NCBI GenBank assembly: GCA_026397715.1
Contig: JAPLUN010000025.1
Span: forward strand, 1 to 41,981
Direction: 5' to 3'
DNA from: Verrucomicrobiota bacterium
GTDB lineage: Bacteria; Verrucomicrobiota; Verrucomicrobiia; Verrucomicrobiales; Verrucomicrobiaceae
DNA: 41,981 nt
The notes beneath the pieces are model-generated. The model saw nothing but the letters and a program-made list of their open reading frames with translations. It searched no databases and had not been told where the DNA came from. Below, piece by piece: positions 8,957 to 18,044 of this stretch; position 1 is the first letter of the stretch; each line of letters begins with the position of its first letter. The position numbers were made by a program, and so were the translations under genes.

Positions 8957-10351
8957 TTAGGCGAGAATCCCCATAGCCACTTCGCCGCTCACATTTGTCA
9001 GACGGAAGTTTCGACCTCCGTATGAGTAGATGAGCTTGGCGTGATCAAGGCCGAGCAGGTGCAGAATTGTCGCATGCCAGTCGTGGATGTGCATTGGGTT
9101 CAGTTCGGCCTTGTGCCCCACCTCATCCGTCGCGCCATAGGTCAGACCGCCTTTCACACCGCCGCCGGCCATCCAGATGGAGTAGCCTTTGTGATTGTGA
9201 TCGCGGCCATCACCGCTCTGAGCGTAGGGCGTACGGCCAAACTCACCGGCCCACACGAGGAGGGTGTCCTTGAGCATGCCGCGTGACTTCAAATCCGTCA
9301 GTAGAGCCGCAATGGGCTGATCCGTAGAGGCACAGTTCGTGGCCAGCAATTCGCGCAAACGGTTGTGATGATCCCAGTTTCCTGGAGATGCGATTTCGAT
9401 GAAACGCACCCCGGCTTCAGCCATGCGCCGTGCCAGCAGGCACTGCCGGGCGAACTGATCTTTTCCCTGCCCAATGCCGTACAGTTTCAGGATGTGCTCC
9501 GGCTCGCTGCGCAGATCGAGAACATCAGGAACTTCGCTCTGCATGCGAAAGGCGAGTTCGAAGGACTCGATAGCACCCTCGATCTCAGGATGCACCCCAT
9601 CACGCTCCATCTTGCGCTCGTTCAGGCCGCGAATGAGGTCGATCTGTGCGCGCTGGAGATCACGCGGCACATTGGCGTTGGCGATGTTCTTCATTGGCGG
9701 TCCCGGAGCCGCATCCTTGTTTAACAGCGCCGCATAGAGCTCCGGCAACTGTGATCCGCCAATCCGGGTGCCCTGGCAGATCGCCGGCAGAAAGGCGCTG
9801 CCGTAGTTTTGCGCGCCGCCATTGTCTGCCGGAGGATTCAACGTGATAAAGCCCGGCAGATTTTCATTCTCGGTGCCGAGGCCATACAGCGTCCACGCGC
9901 CAATCGAAGGCCTCACAAACTGAAAACTGCCAGTGTGCATCTGCCCGAAAGCTTGCGCATGATTCGGCAGGTCCGTGTGCATGGAATTGATGATGCACAG
10001 GTCATCCGCATGCTGCGCCAGTTTGGGATACAACGTGGTCATCCACTGCCCTGATTTCCCAAACTGCTTCAGCGGATGCACGGGGCCAAACAGCTTGGCT
10101 CCCGACGAATCGCGGCCCAGGCTCGCGGTCTGGCCATCGCGCTTGATTAGTTCCGGCTTGTGATCAAACAGATCTACATGTGAGGGCCCGCCGCGCATTG
10201 TGAGGAAGATTACTCGCTTGGTTCGCGCAGGAAAATGAGGCTGCTGCGCGGTCAGACCGCTCCTGGCATGTGCCAATGCTGAAAAGGCCAGCCAGCCGAT
10301 GCCAGACGACAGCGTCGTCAGCATCTCGCGTCGTGTGTGGATCGTGTTCAT
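8957..10351 (-). CDS. DUF1501 family protein with Tat-type signal
   Basis: A 464-residue DUF1501 protein, a family related to the alkaline phosphatase/sulfatase superfamily and typical of Planctomycetes and Verrucomicrobia. The N-terminus has a twin-arginine signal (RR at residues 7-8, then a hydrophobic stretch ending AHA), so export in folded form is expected. Family hallmarks seen are RGGPSHVDLFDHKPEL near residue 55, EFGRTP and GRDHNHKGYS in the C-terminal third, and GGGVKGGLTYGATDE. The reaction is not established for the family; its genes nearly always follow PSCyt1/DUF1549/DUF1553 genes, as here with only 5 nt between them. The two are thought to form a periplasmic catabolic or redox pair (inference). 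Confidence 0.93.
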   Translation of the reverse strand: MNTIHTRREMLTTLSSGIGWLAFSALAHARSGLTAQQPHFPARTKRVIFLTMRGGPSHVDLFDHKPELIKRDGQTASLGRDSSGAKLFGPVHPLKQFGKSGQWMTTLYPKLAQHADDLCIINSMHTDLPNHAQAFGQMHTGSFQFVRPSIGAWTLYGLGTENENLPGFITLNPPADNGGAQNYGSAFLPAICQGTRIGGSQLPELYAALLNKDAAPGPPMKNIANANVPRDLQRAQIDLIRGLNERKMERDGVHPEIEGAIESFELAFRMQSEVPDVLDLRSEPEHILKLYGIGQGKDQFARQCLLARRMAEAGVRFIEIASPGNWDHHNRLRELLATNCASTDQPIAALLTDLKSRGMLKDTLLVWAGEFGRTPYAQSGDGRDHNHKGYSIWMAGGGVKGGLTYGATDEVGHKAELNPMHIHDWHATILHLLGLDHAKLIYSYGGRNFRLTNVSGEVAMGILA

Positions 10352-10356
10352 GGTGT

Positions 10357-12738
10357 TTAATCAACGAAGCGAAACTCCGCGCTCGCGAACAGCGACTGGC
10401 AGAATGCCGTCAGCAATTTCAGCTCGTCTGAGGATCGGGTGCGAAGGAATTTTTCGGCCAGCGCAATCTCGCTGACCTCTGGCAGTCGATTGAAGCAAAG
10501 CTGAAACGCCGCCTGCACGCGGTTGGGTGATGATTGAATCCGCTTTGCCAGCGCCGCCGCTTGATCCTGCACAAACGGGCCGTTGAGGAGATACAGCGCC
10601 TGGAGTGGCACGTTGGTCACATCGCGATCACCCGTGACGAGATTGGGATTTGCCACGTCAAACTGCTCCAGCACGTCAGGCAGTTGATCCCGCAGCACCG
10701 GAAGATAGACGGCGCGACGCTTCGAGCCATCGAGATCGGACGGCAGTTTTGTGTTAAAGCCGATGAGCGACACGGACTGCCCGTCAAGCTCCGCCACGAG
10801 TGAACCGGGCCTGCGCGAGGTATCCAGCACACCTGCGACCGCGAGCATTGAATCGCGAATCACTTCGGCATCCAGGCGGCGCTTGTTCGCACGCCAGAGC
10901 AGGCGGTTGTCCGGGTCTTTGTTGAAGGCCTCGATGCGATGCGCGGACGCCTGCCGGTAGGTCTCAGACATCACGATTTCCTTGATCAGTTTTTTCACCG
11001 ACCAGCCGCCGTCCATGAAACGGAGGGCGAGGTGATCGAGCAGTTCCGGGTGGCTTGGGCGCTCGCCACTGAAGCCAAAGTTATCGACGGTGCGCAGGAT
11101 CCCAGCGCCGAACAGATGCCGCCACACACGGTTTGCCATCACACGGGCGGTGAGCGGATTTTCACGTCTGACGAGCCACTGCGCCAGTTCAAGCCGGCCA
11201 CTTTGCGCCTTTGGCAGCGCAGCCTTAATCCCCATGACCTGCGGAAAGCCACGCGGCACCGGCTTCACCGGATGCGCGATTTCTCCACGATCATAAAGCT
11301 GGGAATCCAGAATGCGTTTCGCGTCCTGCGCCCCCATGCACAAAGGCAGCGCATGGCCTTGGTCATCCACGGTCTCAAGCTGCCCCTCAATGCCGCCACG
11401 AGTCCATAGAATGCGGATGGCGGTGGTGAGGATCTTGTGGTACTCCCTGCTGATGTCACGGCCTTCGATCTTCGCTTTGACGACGTACTCGTTCTGCACA
11501 ATCTCCTCTGCATTCAGCTTCGTCAGCTCGTCCTTGAGCTGCTGCACGCGGTCCGCTGTCACTGCTCGGTTCGGGATCACCTGTCCCGGCAGTTTCGGCA
11601 GGCGGATGAGGTGGCCGTGGTTGTTGTTCTCGGAGTCGATCCAGTTGCCGTAGAAGGTCTGCGTGCTTTTGAAAATGCCCGCCAGCGCGTAGTAGTCCTC
11701 CATGCTGAAGGGCTCGGTCTTGTGATCATGACAGCGGGCGCAGGCGACTGAGCTTGCGAGGACCGCACGTGTCACGGTATCGAGCTGCTCGTCGGCCACA
11801 TCCGCCGCAAACTGTACCGGGTTCATCTCATTGAGCCCCTTTGGACCGAGAGCGAGAAATCCCGTGGCGATGAGCTGTCTTGCACGCTCCGCATCTCCCT
11901 TTGCGGGAAGGAGATCACCCGCGACTTGCTCGGTGATGAAGCGGTCAAAAGGGACATCCGCGTTCACTGCGTCGATCACGTAATCACGATAACGCCACGC
12001 ATGCGGGAAGGTCAGATTGGATTCACGACCATTGGATTCCGCGTAGCGCGCCACATCCAGCCAGTGGCGGCCCCAGCGCTCGCCGAAGCGCGGGCTGCGC
12101 AGCAGTTCATCCACCGTGGACTCCAGCTTCCACATCGAAAATGCCGCCGCTTGTTCCTGCGTTGGTGGCAGGCCGATGAGATCGAAATACAATCTGCGCA
12201 GCACCGCCACAGGTGCCGCAGCAGGGGCGGGTTCAATCCCCTGCTCCTTCAACTTCTCTCGAATGAATCCATCGATCGTGCCAGCGACCTGTTTCGGCTT
12301 TTGATAGCTCCAGAATTTCCGTCCTGAATCCATATCCACCGGCGGACGTTCCGCAGTCTTCACTGCGGATTCACGTGGATCAGCCGCACCCGTTTTGATC
12401 CAAGTTTCAAAGTCCGCGATGACAGCCTCTGACAGCCGGGCCTTCTTCGGCGGCATTTCTAGATCAGGATCACTGTGCTTGATTGCAGTGAGCAGCAGGC
12501 TTTTTGCCGTATCTCCCGGGACCACCGCAGGCCCGGTATCGCCTCCGGTGCGAATGCCCTGTTTGGTATCCAAGGTCAGCCCTCCCTTCGATTTGCCTGA
12601 CTCCACCGAGTGGCATTCGTAGCACTGTTTGACCAGCACGGGGCGGATCTTGCTTTCAAAGAAAGAGGTGTCTTCACCGGAGACCGAGCTTTGTACAAAG
12701 CTGGTTAGCAGCAGGATCTTCAATGAAGAACTCTTCAT
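10357..12738 (-). CDS. PSCyt1-DUF1549-DUF1553 protein (planctomycete-type cytochrome c)
   Basis: A 793-residue exported multidomain protein. A signal peptide covers about residues 1-20. The PSCyt1 domain has the haem-binding CYECH at 39-43 and a likely distal Met ligand in DLEMPPKKA (about residue 93). DUF1549 begins near residue 150 (IDGFIREKL, then RRLYFDLIGLPPT and RWGRHWLDVARYAESNG). DUF1553 covers the C-terminal part (NPLTARVMANRVWRHLFG, RPSHPELLDHLA). The ATG at 12738 has AAGG seven bases upstream and overlaps the preceding stop as ATGA. Known context in these phyla is degradation or oxidation of complex carbohydrates, but the catalytic reaction is unproven. Here the gene is under the same operon as an ECF sigma factor. 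Confidence 0.93.
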   Translation of the reverse strand: MKSSSLKILLLTSFVQSSVSGEDTSFFESKIRPVLVKQCYECHSVESGKSKGGLTLDTKQGIRTGGDTGPAVVPGDTAKSLLLTAIKHSDPDLEMPPKKARLSEAVIADFETWIKTGAADPRESAVKTAERPPVDMDSGRKFWSYQKPKQVAGTIDGFIREKLKEQGIEPAPAAAPVAVLRRLYFDLIGLPPTQEQAAAFSMWKLESTVDELLRSPRFGERWGRHWLDVARYAESNGRESNLTFPHAWRYRDYVIDAVNADVPFDRFITEQVAGDLLPAKGDAERARQLIATGFLALGPKGLNEMNPVQFAADVADEQLDTVTRAVLASSVACARCHDHKTEPFSMEDYYALAGIFKSTQTFYGNWIDSENNNHGHLIRLPKLPGQVIPNRAVTADRVQQLKDELTKLNAEEIVQNEYVVKAKIEGRDISREYHKILTTAIRILWTRGGIEGQLETVDDQGHALPLCMGAQDAKRILDSQLYDRGEIAHPVKPVPRGFPQVMGIKAALPKAQSGRLELAQWLVRRENPLTARVMANRVWRHLFGAGILRTVDNFGFSGERPSHPELLDHLALRFMDGGWSVKKLIKEIVMSETYRQASAHRIEAFNKDPDNRLLWRANKRRLDAEVIRDSMLAVAGVLDTSRRPGSLVAELDGQSVSLIGFNTKLPSDLDGSKRRAVYLPVLRDQLPDVLEQFDVANPNLVTGDRDVTNVPLQALYLLNGPFVQDQAAALAKRIQSSPNRVQAAFQLCFNRLPEVSEIALAEKFLRTRSSDELKLLTAFCQSLFASAEFRFVD

Positions 12739-14090
12739 GGATTTGCCTTGGTGGCGGTGGAGGATTTGCGTTCTTTCAGCCAATCTTGGGTGGCAGCCAC
12801 AGGCCACTTAGTACTCAGGCTGTGTTTGCCACCTGCTGCGGACCACAGCATCCAGCATGGCGCATGGGTCTTGTCATCCAACGCGGCAAAGGTCAACTCA
12901 GTTGCAGACTTCCATGCGGGCACGGTTTCACAGTTCCAATTTGGATGCGGCTCTGCGATGATTTCCGTTTTGCCCGTTCCGATCTCCACCACTGCCACGG
13001 CATCGGTGGCCTCTTCCACCACGGCCACTCGTTTTCCATCGGGCGAAACGACCATATAACCGAGATCCATGGGCAAGTCGCCGGGCACCGTCGGAATGGT
13101 GCTCAAAGACTGGCCGTCTGCAGCGATGAGATGCAGCAGCGGCTCCAGCTTTGGCCGTGATCCGACCGAACCGTCTGGCATCTTGTCATAGGCTGGGCGC
13201 ATCAGCGCGCCTGACTCCTGCAGCACTGTGATTTGCTGAATGCTGTGCAGGCTGTCTCCAGACTGACCAAGCGAGTTGGTGAAGACCAGCGTCCTTCCGT
13301 CCCTCATCCATTGAAATCCGGCCGATGAAATCTGCTGCGCAATAACAAGGCTCGTTTTCCCATCGAGTGACATCACTATGAGATCGGGAGCATCGCTGTT
13401 TTCATGGAGTTGCAAAAAAGCGATCGCATCATGCTTGGGGGAAACCTTGGGCATAAACACAGGATCCAGCATACCCCAGGCAATGCCGACAGGCGATTCA
13501 TTCGTGGATGGCCCCAGCCTGACAATGCAAAGCTCAATCACAGAGAAGTTCCCCTGCGGATCTGCCAGTTGGCCCAGAATTTCCTCCCCTTGAGGCAGTT
13601 TGCGAAATGCCTTTTCCACATCGGCACGCTGCCGTTCATAAAGAACCCGCAGCCCGGCATCAAACACTTCCTTGTCATGGCCAGGAATCAGCGCCTGAAG
13701 GCCTGTGAGGTTCCCAGGATCTTTGACCCGCGCGATTTGGAACTCCAGCGTCGGCAAAACCATGGGCAGCCAGGCTTCGATGCGCTCTGACTCCTTGGCT
13801 GGAATCAGTTTCTGCGCTTCAGCCCAGGTTCGCACATGCCGCCTGCGGGAGCACACAAAGCCTGTTCCATCAGGCAGCCAGTCGAGTGTTTTGAAAAGCC
13901 AGTCTTTGATCGGCGCCCCTCCGAGCAAGGGCTCGCCAAGACCGCCTTCCTTCGTCACAAGATGCAGTTGTTCATTCACTGCCACAATGGCCCGATCTCC
14001 TTTGGGCGACCACCAGATGCGCTCTTCTGGATAACAACCGCTGAGAGAAAAAACCACCAGCAGACATGCGCAACGAGTCAGGAATTTCAT
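12735..14090 (-). CDS. Lipoprotein with TolB/WD40-like beta-propeller
   Basis: A 451-residue predicted lipoprotein. The signal peptide ends in the lipobox LSGC at about residues 15-18, so the protein is anchored to a membrane on the periplasmic side. Repeated propeller-blade motifs are visible, such as RIWWSPKGDRAIVAV near the N-terminus and MVVSPDGKRVAVVEEATD near residue 350, as in PD40/TolB repeats. I chose the ATG at 14090 because it gives the lipoprotein signal and overlaps the upstream stop as ATGA; a longer reading frame extending to 14315 runs through the anti-sigma gene in another frame and was discarded. It lies between the anti-sigma gene and the cytochrome gene and may act as an envelope sensor (inference). 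Confidence 0.84.
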   Translation of the reverse strand: MKFLTRCACLLVVFSLSGCYPEERIWWSPKGDRAIVAVNEQLHLVTKEGGLGEPLLGGAPIKDWLFKTLDWLPDGTGFVCSRRRHVRTWAEAQKLIPAKESERIEAWLPMVLPTLEFQIARVKDPGNLTGLQALIPGHDKEVFDAGLRVLYERQRADVEKAFRKLPQGEEILGQLADPQGNFSVIELCIVRLGPSTNESPVGIAWGMLDPVFMPKVSPKHDAIAFLQLHENSDAPDLIVMSLDGKTSLVIAQQISSAGFQWMRDGRTLVFTNSLGQSGDSLHSIQQITVLQESGALMRPAYDKMPDGSVGSRPKLEPLLHLIAADGQSLSTIPTVPGDLPMDLGYMVVSPDGKRVAVVEEATDAVAVVEIGTGKTEIIAEPHPNWNCETVPAWKSATELTFAALDDKTHAPCWMLWSAAGGKHSLSTKWPVAATQDWLKERKSSTATKANP

Positions 14091-14572
14091 GGCCGGCCCT
14101 CCCTCTCTGCGAGGTCCACCCGCACCACCTGCATGCCGTGCCCATGCGGATCCAGCGCCATGCGATAGCGTGCCCATGGACTGTCTCTTCGTGGCTCCAC
14201 GGGTGTCACATCCGCGATGGCGGACGAGGCCGCACTGAAGCGGCTTGTGCCAGCATAAAAACCTGCTGCCCCTGTGAAGGCGGAAAACACGATCACCGCC
14301 GCCGCCTTCATCCACATTGGCAGCATCATTTTTCGTCGGGGCACGCGCAGTGGCTTGATCTCATCTTGCGCCCACACGCGCACACATTCGGGATGCTCCG
14401 CCACTGTGGCATTCATGAGCAGCAGCGTTTCGGTGATGTGCTCAGCCTCTTTTCGGGCAGCAGGCTGCAAGGCCAGGTAAGCCTCCAGCAAGTCTGCAAC
14501 TTCCGGCGAGAGTTCGCCGGAGTATTGGTCGATGACCAGGGCATGCAGGGATTCAGGTTTCATAAGGTTCAT
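14087..14572 (-). CDS. Putative anti-sigma factor, single membrane span
   Basis: A 161-residue protein with a cytoplasmic helical N-terminus (about 1-80) and one membrane span at about 84-108 (MWMKAAAVIVFSAFTGAAGFYAG), then a short periplasmic tail. No zinc-binding HxxxCxxC motif is present, so it is not a ZAS-type anti-sigma. The assignment rests on its position directly after an ECF sigma gene, ATGA-overlapping at both ends, and on the size and topology usual for anti-sigma proteins. The tail after the span is rich in Asp, Arg and His. An alternative start is Met4 at 14563. Confidence 0.7.
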   Translation of the reverse strand: MNLMKPESLHALVIDQYSGELSPEVADLLEAYLALQPAARKEAEHITETLLLMNATVAEHPECVRVWAQDEIKPLRVPRRKMMLPMWMKAAAVIVFSAFTGAAGFYAGTSRFSAASSAIADVTPVEPRRDSPWARYRMALDPHGHGMQVVRVDLAEREGRP

Positions 14573-15114
14573 GGGTTGATTTCAAATACAAGCCGATGGC
14601 GCACCTCCGCGACGGCATGATGAAGCCGGGAGCGAACGGTGCCGATGGGGACGCCAAGTGTCTCGGCAATTTCGGCATAGGAAAGGTTGTGCGAGAACCG
14701 CAGTTCCAGGATCTCTCGCTGGACTGGCTCCAGCGCTGAGATCGTCTCGCGCGCTGCGCTGATGCGTTCATCCACTTCTGGCGCGGCCACTTCAGCAGCC
14801 GCAGCATCAAACGGCAGCACATTGTCCTTCGCACGATTTGCCCAGGCGGCCTGGCTCAAATTCCGTGCGATGCCAAACAAGTAGCCCCGCACGCACTTTG
14901 GAGTTTTCCCATCGCGCATTCCGCGCGCCAATTGCAGAAAAGTCTCTTGCACCAAATCCTGCGCACACGCGTCGCCACCATGGCGGCGCGCAAAGTAACG
15001 CGTCAATTCCGTCGAACTCTCCGTGAAGAGGCGTTCGAGCATGAGAGGATGATCAGCGGTTTCCACGTGCGTGAGGGTCTTGTCAGATGCCGCCAGCAAA
15101 GCGCCATCAGTCAA
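14569..15114 (-). CDS. ECF-type RNA polymerase sigma factor
   Basis: A 181-residue sigma-70 family protein of the extracytoplasmic function type. Region 2 spans about 26-98 (LTRYFARRHGG, AQDLVQETFLQLARG, RGYLFGIARNL) and region 4 about 118-174 with a helix-turn-helix (LSYAEIAETLGVPIGTVRSRLHHA). It should direct RNA polymerase to its own regulon, probably including this operon. The start is uncertain: the frame opens with TTG at 15114 and has no ribosome site, and the first ATG in frame is at 15042, which would remove 24 residues and leave region 2 nearly intact. It is the first gene of the seven-gene minus-strand operon and overlaps the next gene by ATGA. Confidence 0.92.
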   Translation of the reverse strand: MTDGALLAASDKTLTHVETADHPLMLERLFTESSTELTRYFARRHGGDACAQDLVQETFLQLARGMRDGKTPKCVRGYLFGIARNLSQAAWANRAKDNVLPFDAAAAEVAAPEVDERISAARETISALEPVQREILELRFSHNLSYAEIAETLGVPIGTVRSRLHHAVAEVRHRLVFEINP

Positions 15115-15156
15115 TAAGTGCTCATTTTAGTGAAAAAGGTTCTGCGAAAGTTTCTT

Positions 15157-15185
15157 TTTTAATCACCCTGCAAGTAGAGCGTCAA
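15157..15185 (-). promoter_or_regulatory. Putative sigma-70-like promoter of the ECF operon
   Basis: Read on the minus strand, TTGACG (15180-15185) and TTAAAA (15157-15162) are separated by 17 bp and lie about 40 bp before the sigma gene. The -35 matches five of six consensus bases; the -10 is weak. It would allow expression independent of the encoded ECF factor. Confidence 0.4.
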
Positions 15186-15217
15186 GCTGTCCAGCTTCTG
15201 CCAGCTTCCGGCTCTGC

Positions 15218-16576
15218 TCAAAACTCCCAGTGGAGGCGGGCACCAAAGATGTGCACGGGACCACGGTCACGGTTGTAGGCCGGGTTCATGGCAAACTGGT
15301 AGTCAAAGGCGAGATGCAGCCACTGGTACACCCCGATGTCGTAGTAGGTTTCGATGATTTTTTCAGCCCCGTAGGACTGCGTGCCATCACCCACGAGGAT
15401 GCCATTGCCGCCTTGCTGATGGTAGGCGCTGTGCACACCTGAGATGCTGTTGACGATGTAAGCGAGCGCGAGAGTGTCCCTGGGCCGGCCCCACGCTTCA
15501 CCTTTCGCGCTGATGCCAAAACTCGCCGTGCTGTCCACATCTGTAAACGACCACGATTCCGCCTTGCCGTTGCTCCAGCCAAGACGCGAAAAGACGCCGA
15601 TACCGCCTGCGATTTCCTGATCCAAGTTCAACCCGAAACCATACTTGATGCGGTAGGCGCGGCTGTTCGTGATGTCTGCGGGACGCATGGGATTGTCCGA
15701 GGTCTGCTGAAAGCTGCCCATGTTGGCACGATTGGCGTAGGCCAGGAAGCGGACCGCGCCGGGATGACCGTCGATCTCGTGCTTGTGCTCCAGTTCCATC
15801 ACCTGTGCCCAGGCTTTCCAGATATGGGGATCCATGGCAATGCCGTTGGAGACATTCGGCACCTGGAAGAATCCGTAGCGCACCGCCCAGTCATGCAGGT
15901 ACAGCTCCACCGCTCCGCCCGTGGTGAAGCCCAGACTGTCTGCCGGATAATCCCATGCGCCATTGGCCATCAAGCTCCAGTTCATGAACTGGGTGCGTGC
16001 ATCGTTGGCATAGGCGTTGCCGTCAAAGATGTCCTTCGCGCCGAAGCGGCCCAGTGTGATCGTGAGACGGGACACATGCTGACGGCCCTTGAGAAAGAGT
16101 GAGCCCGAGGGGGTATCCTCCATCTCACTGCCAAAGCCAAAACTCTGGCGAATGAAAGCGCGTGAGATGTTTGCGTTAGGCTCGCTCGTCCCTTTGCGAA
16201 AGGCCTCACCGTTCGGAAAGCCCGCCATGCCCAGCGCATTGCTGATGCCAAAGCCCTCCCACATCATCCCGTCCAGATGTATCTCCGCTCCGCTCCACAA
16301 CCGCAGGCCCAGCAGCAGATCAAGCGAGACCGTCTGTCGCATTTGCGGCGCCGAGTTTAGGCTGTTCTGCCCGTAGTATGGCGACCTGATGGCCGTGTGT
16401 CCCTGCAGCACATTGGTGTTCTGCATGTGCACACTCCAGTTCTCTTCGCCGACGCCCACTTCAGCACCCACGGTGGGCGCAAGCATACCCGGTGCCTGGT
16501 GCCCATGCACGTACGGGCAGCAGGCAAGCATTGCCCAGAATGGGAGAAGTTGAAAGGCATAGAGCCGGAATTTCAT
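15218..16576 (-). CDS. OprB-type carbohydrate porin
   Basis: A 452-residue outer-membrane beta-barrel protein that should let sugars or other small solutes cross the outer membrane. A signal peptide covers about residues 1-25 (ending near YVHG). Family features are FDGNAYANDARTQFMNW, followed by GFTTGGAVELYLHDWAVRYGFFQVP, with alternating strand periodicity to the end, and a C-terminal aromatic residue (HWEF), typical of outer-membrane barrels recognised by the BAM complex. The ATG at 16576 is chosen because a strong AGGAGG lies nine bases upstream (16586-16591). It follows the pyruvyl transferase-like gene by 91 nt on the same strand and is 103 nt ahead of the sigma operon. Confidence 0.86.
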   Translation of the reverse strand: MKFRLYAFQLLPFWAMLACCPYVHGHQAPGMLAPTVGAEVGVGEENWSVHMQNTNVLQGHTAIRSPYYGQNSLNSAPQMRQTVSLDLLLGLRLWSGAEIHLDGMMWEGFGISNALGMAGFPNGEAFRKGTSEPNANISRAFIRQSFGFGSEMEDTPSGSLFLKGRQHVSRLTITLGRFGAKDIFDGNAYANDARTQFMNWSLMANGAWDYPADSLGFTTGGAVELYLHDWAVRYGFFQVPNVSNGIAMDPHIWKAWAQVMELEHKHEIDGHPGAVRFLAYANRANMGSFQQTSDNPMRPADITNSRAYRIKYGFGLNLDQEIAGGIGVFSRLGWSNGKAESWSFTDVDSTASFGISAKGEAWGRPRDTLALAYIVNSISGVHSAYHQQGGNGILVGDGTQSYGAEKIIETYYDIGVYQWLHLAFDYQFAMNPAYNRDRGPVHIFGARLHWEF

Positions 16577-16585
16577 GCGCGCGTT

Positions 16586-16591
16586 CCTCCT
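16586..16591 (-). promoter_or_regulatory. Shine-Dalgarno site of the porin gene
   Basis: AGGAGG on the minus strand, nine bases before the ATG at 16576. It is one of the few consensus ribosome sites in the window and decides the porin start over the longer frame opening at 16666. Confidence 0.8.
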
Positions 16592-16667
16592 GACGAGGAG
16601 CGCATGTTTTCTCCATCTTATAAATTTAATCCAGACTAATTTGCTGAGAATCTGGAGGAAACACACC

Positions 16668-17921
16668 TCAGGCCGGCAGGCAGCTCTTCACCACGCCCAT
16701 ACTGGCGGCAAAATTGGCCATCACCACTTCGCGCGCCTTCTCAGCTTTCGCTTTGGATCCGGCAGGATCTTGGGCCATCGCCAGCACGGTGGCGGCGACG
16801 CGCTGGAGTTCATCCTCCTTGTCGAGGTCGAAGAGCCAGTCGTTCAGGCCGATGTCACGCCACATGTAGCCCTTGCTGGTCTGCTCCGCCCAGCGGCAGA
16901 CGATGGCGGGAATGCCGTTGCCGATGCACATGATCGGGCTGTGCATCTCGTGGCCAAAGAGTCCGGCACTGCGTCGGTAGGTGCTGATGGCTTCATTCGT
17001 GAGCCAGTAGTTTTCACGCCACACCACGCGCGCTTTCACATCCTCCGGCAGTTTGTCGTAGAGCATCTCTTTGCCGATCTTCATCTGCGTCTTGTCTTCC
17101 GGGCATAGCAGGATTTTGAGATCGGTGTTTTTGACCACACTCACGATGGCATCCAGCAGCGGTTTGCCGTCGTGGTCCATCATGGCTTTGTTGCGTGCGT
17201 CCTTCTTCTCATCCAGCGCTGCCTTCTTTTCCGGCAGGGTCCAGTAGGGAGTGTTGCGAAGCCGTGGGATACAGCAGAGGAATTTTCCCTCCTCGAGATT
17301 GTTGGCCTTCAGGAAGGCTTCGGCCTTCGCGTCGTCCTTCAGGTCCACCGCAAAGGCACCGTCGGGGCCGAACTCCATGCGCGGGCAGGTGCAGCCCAGC
17401 TTCTTCGCCAGCTCCAGCGATACGGAGTCGCGGAAATAGACAAACTTCGCGCCGCTGAGCACATCGATGGTTTGCACTGGCTTGACGGACTTGTCCTTGA
17501 TGACCTTCGGATTCTGCTGGCCTGAGAATGTAATGCCATACACGCCATAGGGCTTGCTCGTGGCCTGGCTCCATTTCACCACGTCTGCCTGCGCCACCAG
17601 CGAGGGGCCGGAGCCGTGGAGCAGGAAGTCGCATTCCTCGAAGGACTTCTTCACGTCCTCTCCGCGAATGACCTTCACCTTGGGGAAACGCGCCGCGAGC
17701 ATTTCGCCGACGCCATTTTCCAGATTGCTCGGCCACAGCCGCACCTCCACGTCTGGCAGATGTTTTTCCAGCAGCGCCAGCACGCCCGGCGTGTGGGCGA
17801 TGTCGCCGATGTTCACCGTCTGCCATGAAGATCGCAGGATGAGGCGCCTGGGCTTCTCTGCAGCGATGGCGGAGATGAAGGGCAGAGCGGCGGCGGAGCG
17901 AATGAAATGGCGACGGTTCAT
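16668..17921 (-). CDS. Polysaccharide pyruvyl transferase family protein, exported
   Basis: A 417-residue protein of the polysaccharide pyruvyl transferase family, whose cytoplasmic members transfer pyruvate from phosphoenolpyruvate to sugars. The fold is marked by [21 protein letters not shown] near residue 35, [11 protein letters not shown] near 100, a central [15 protein letters not shown] and the late segments [14 protein letters not shown] and [11 protein letters not shown]. Odd: it begins with a twin-arginine-like export signal ([15 protein letters not shown], Ala-rich cleavage region), placing it outside the cytoplasm, where phosphoenolpyruvate is absent. The donor or even the activity may differ. 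The ATG at 17921 is preferred over a longer frame from 17981 because it starts at the signal. It is divergent from the giant gene at 18045. Confidence 0.83.
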   Translation of the reverse strand: MNRRHFIRSAAALPFISAIAAEKPRRLILRSSWQTVNIGDIAHTPGVLALLEKHLPDVEVRLWPSNLENGVGEMLAARFPKVKVIRGEDVKKSFEECDFLLHGSGPSLVAQADVVKWSQATSKPYGVYGITFSGQQNPKVIKDKSVKPVQTIDVLSGAKFVYFRDSVSLELAKKLGCTCPRMEFGPDGAFAVDLKDDAKAEAFLKANNLEEGKFLCCIPRLRNTPYWTLPEKKAALDEKKDARNKAMMDHDGKPLLDAIVSVVKNTDLKILLCPEDKTQMKIGKEMLYDKLPEDVKARVVWRENYWLTNEAISTYRRSAGLFGHEMHSPIMCIGNGIPAIVCRWAEQTSKGYMWRDIGLNDWLFDLDKEDELQRVAATVLAMAQDPAGSKAKAEKAREVVMANFAASMGVVKSCLPA

Positions 17922-17990
17922 GGGGAATGGGCTGACAATGAGGCTTGTCTGTAAACGGAACGTAAATTGACTGCCACTCATTCATGCATC

Positions 17991-18020
17991 TTGCCTTCGG
18001 CATTTCCGGCTGCGCATAAT
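17991..18020 (+). promoter_or_regulatory. Putative promoter of the alpha-2-macroglobulin-like gene
   Basis: TTGCCT (17991-17996) and CATAAT (18015-18020) with an 18-bp spacer lie 25 bp before the ATG at 18045. Matches to consensus are four of six and five of six. The expected transcript start is only about 18 nt from the start codon. Confidence 0.42.
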
Positions 18021-18034
18021 AAGTAAATATCATT

Positions 18035-18039
18035 GGAGG
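18035..18039 (+). promoter_or_regulatory. Shine-Dalgarno site of the giant gene
   Basis: GGAGG five bases before the ATG at 18045. It shows that translation starts at this ATG and not at the in-frame TTG at 18033. Confidence 0.8.
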
Positions 18040-18044
18040 CCGCC

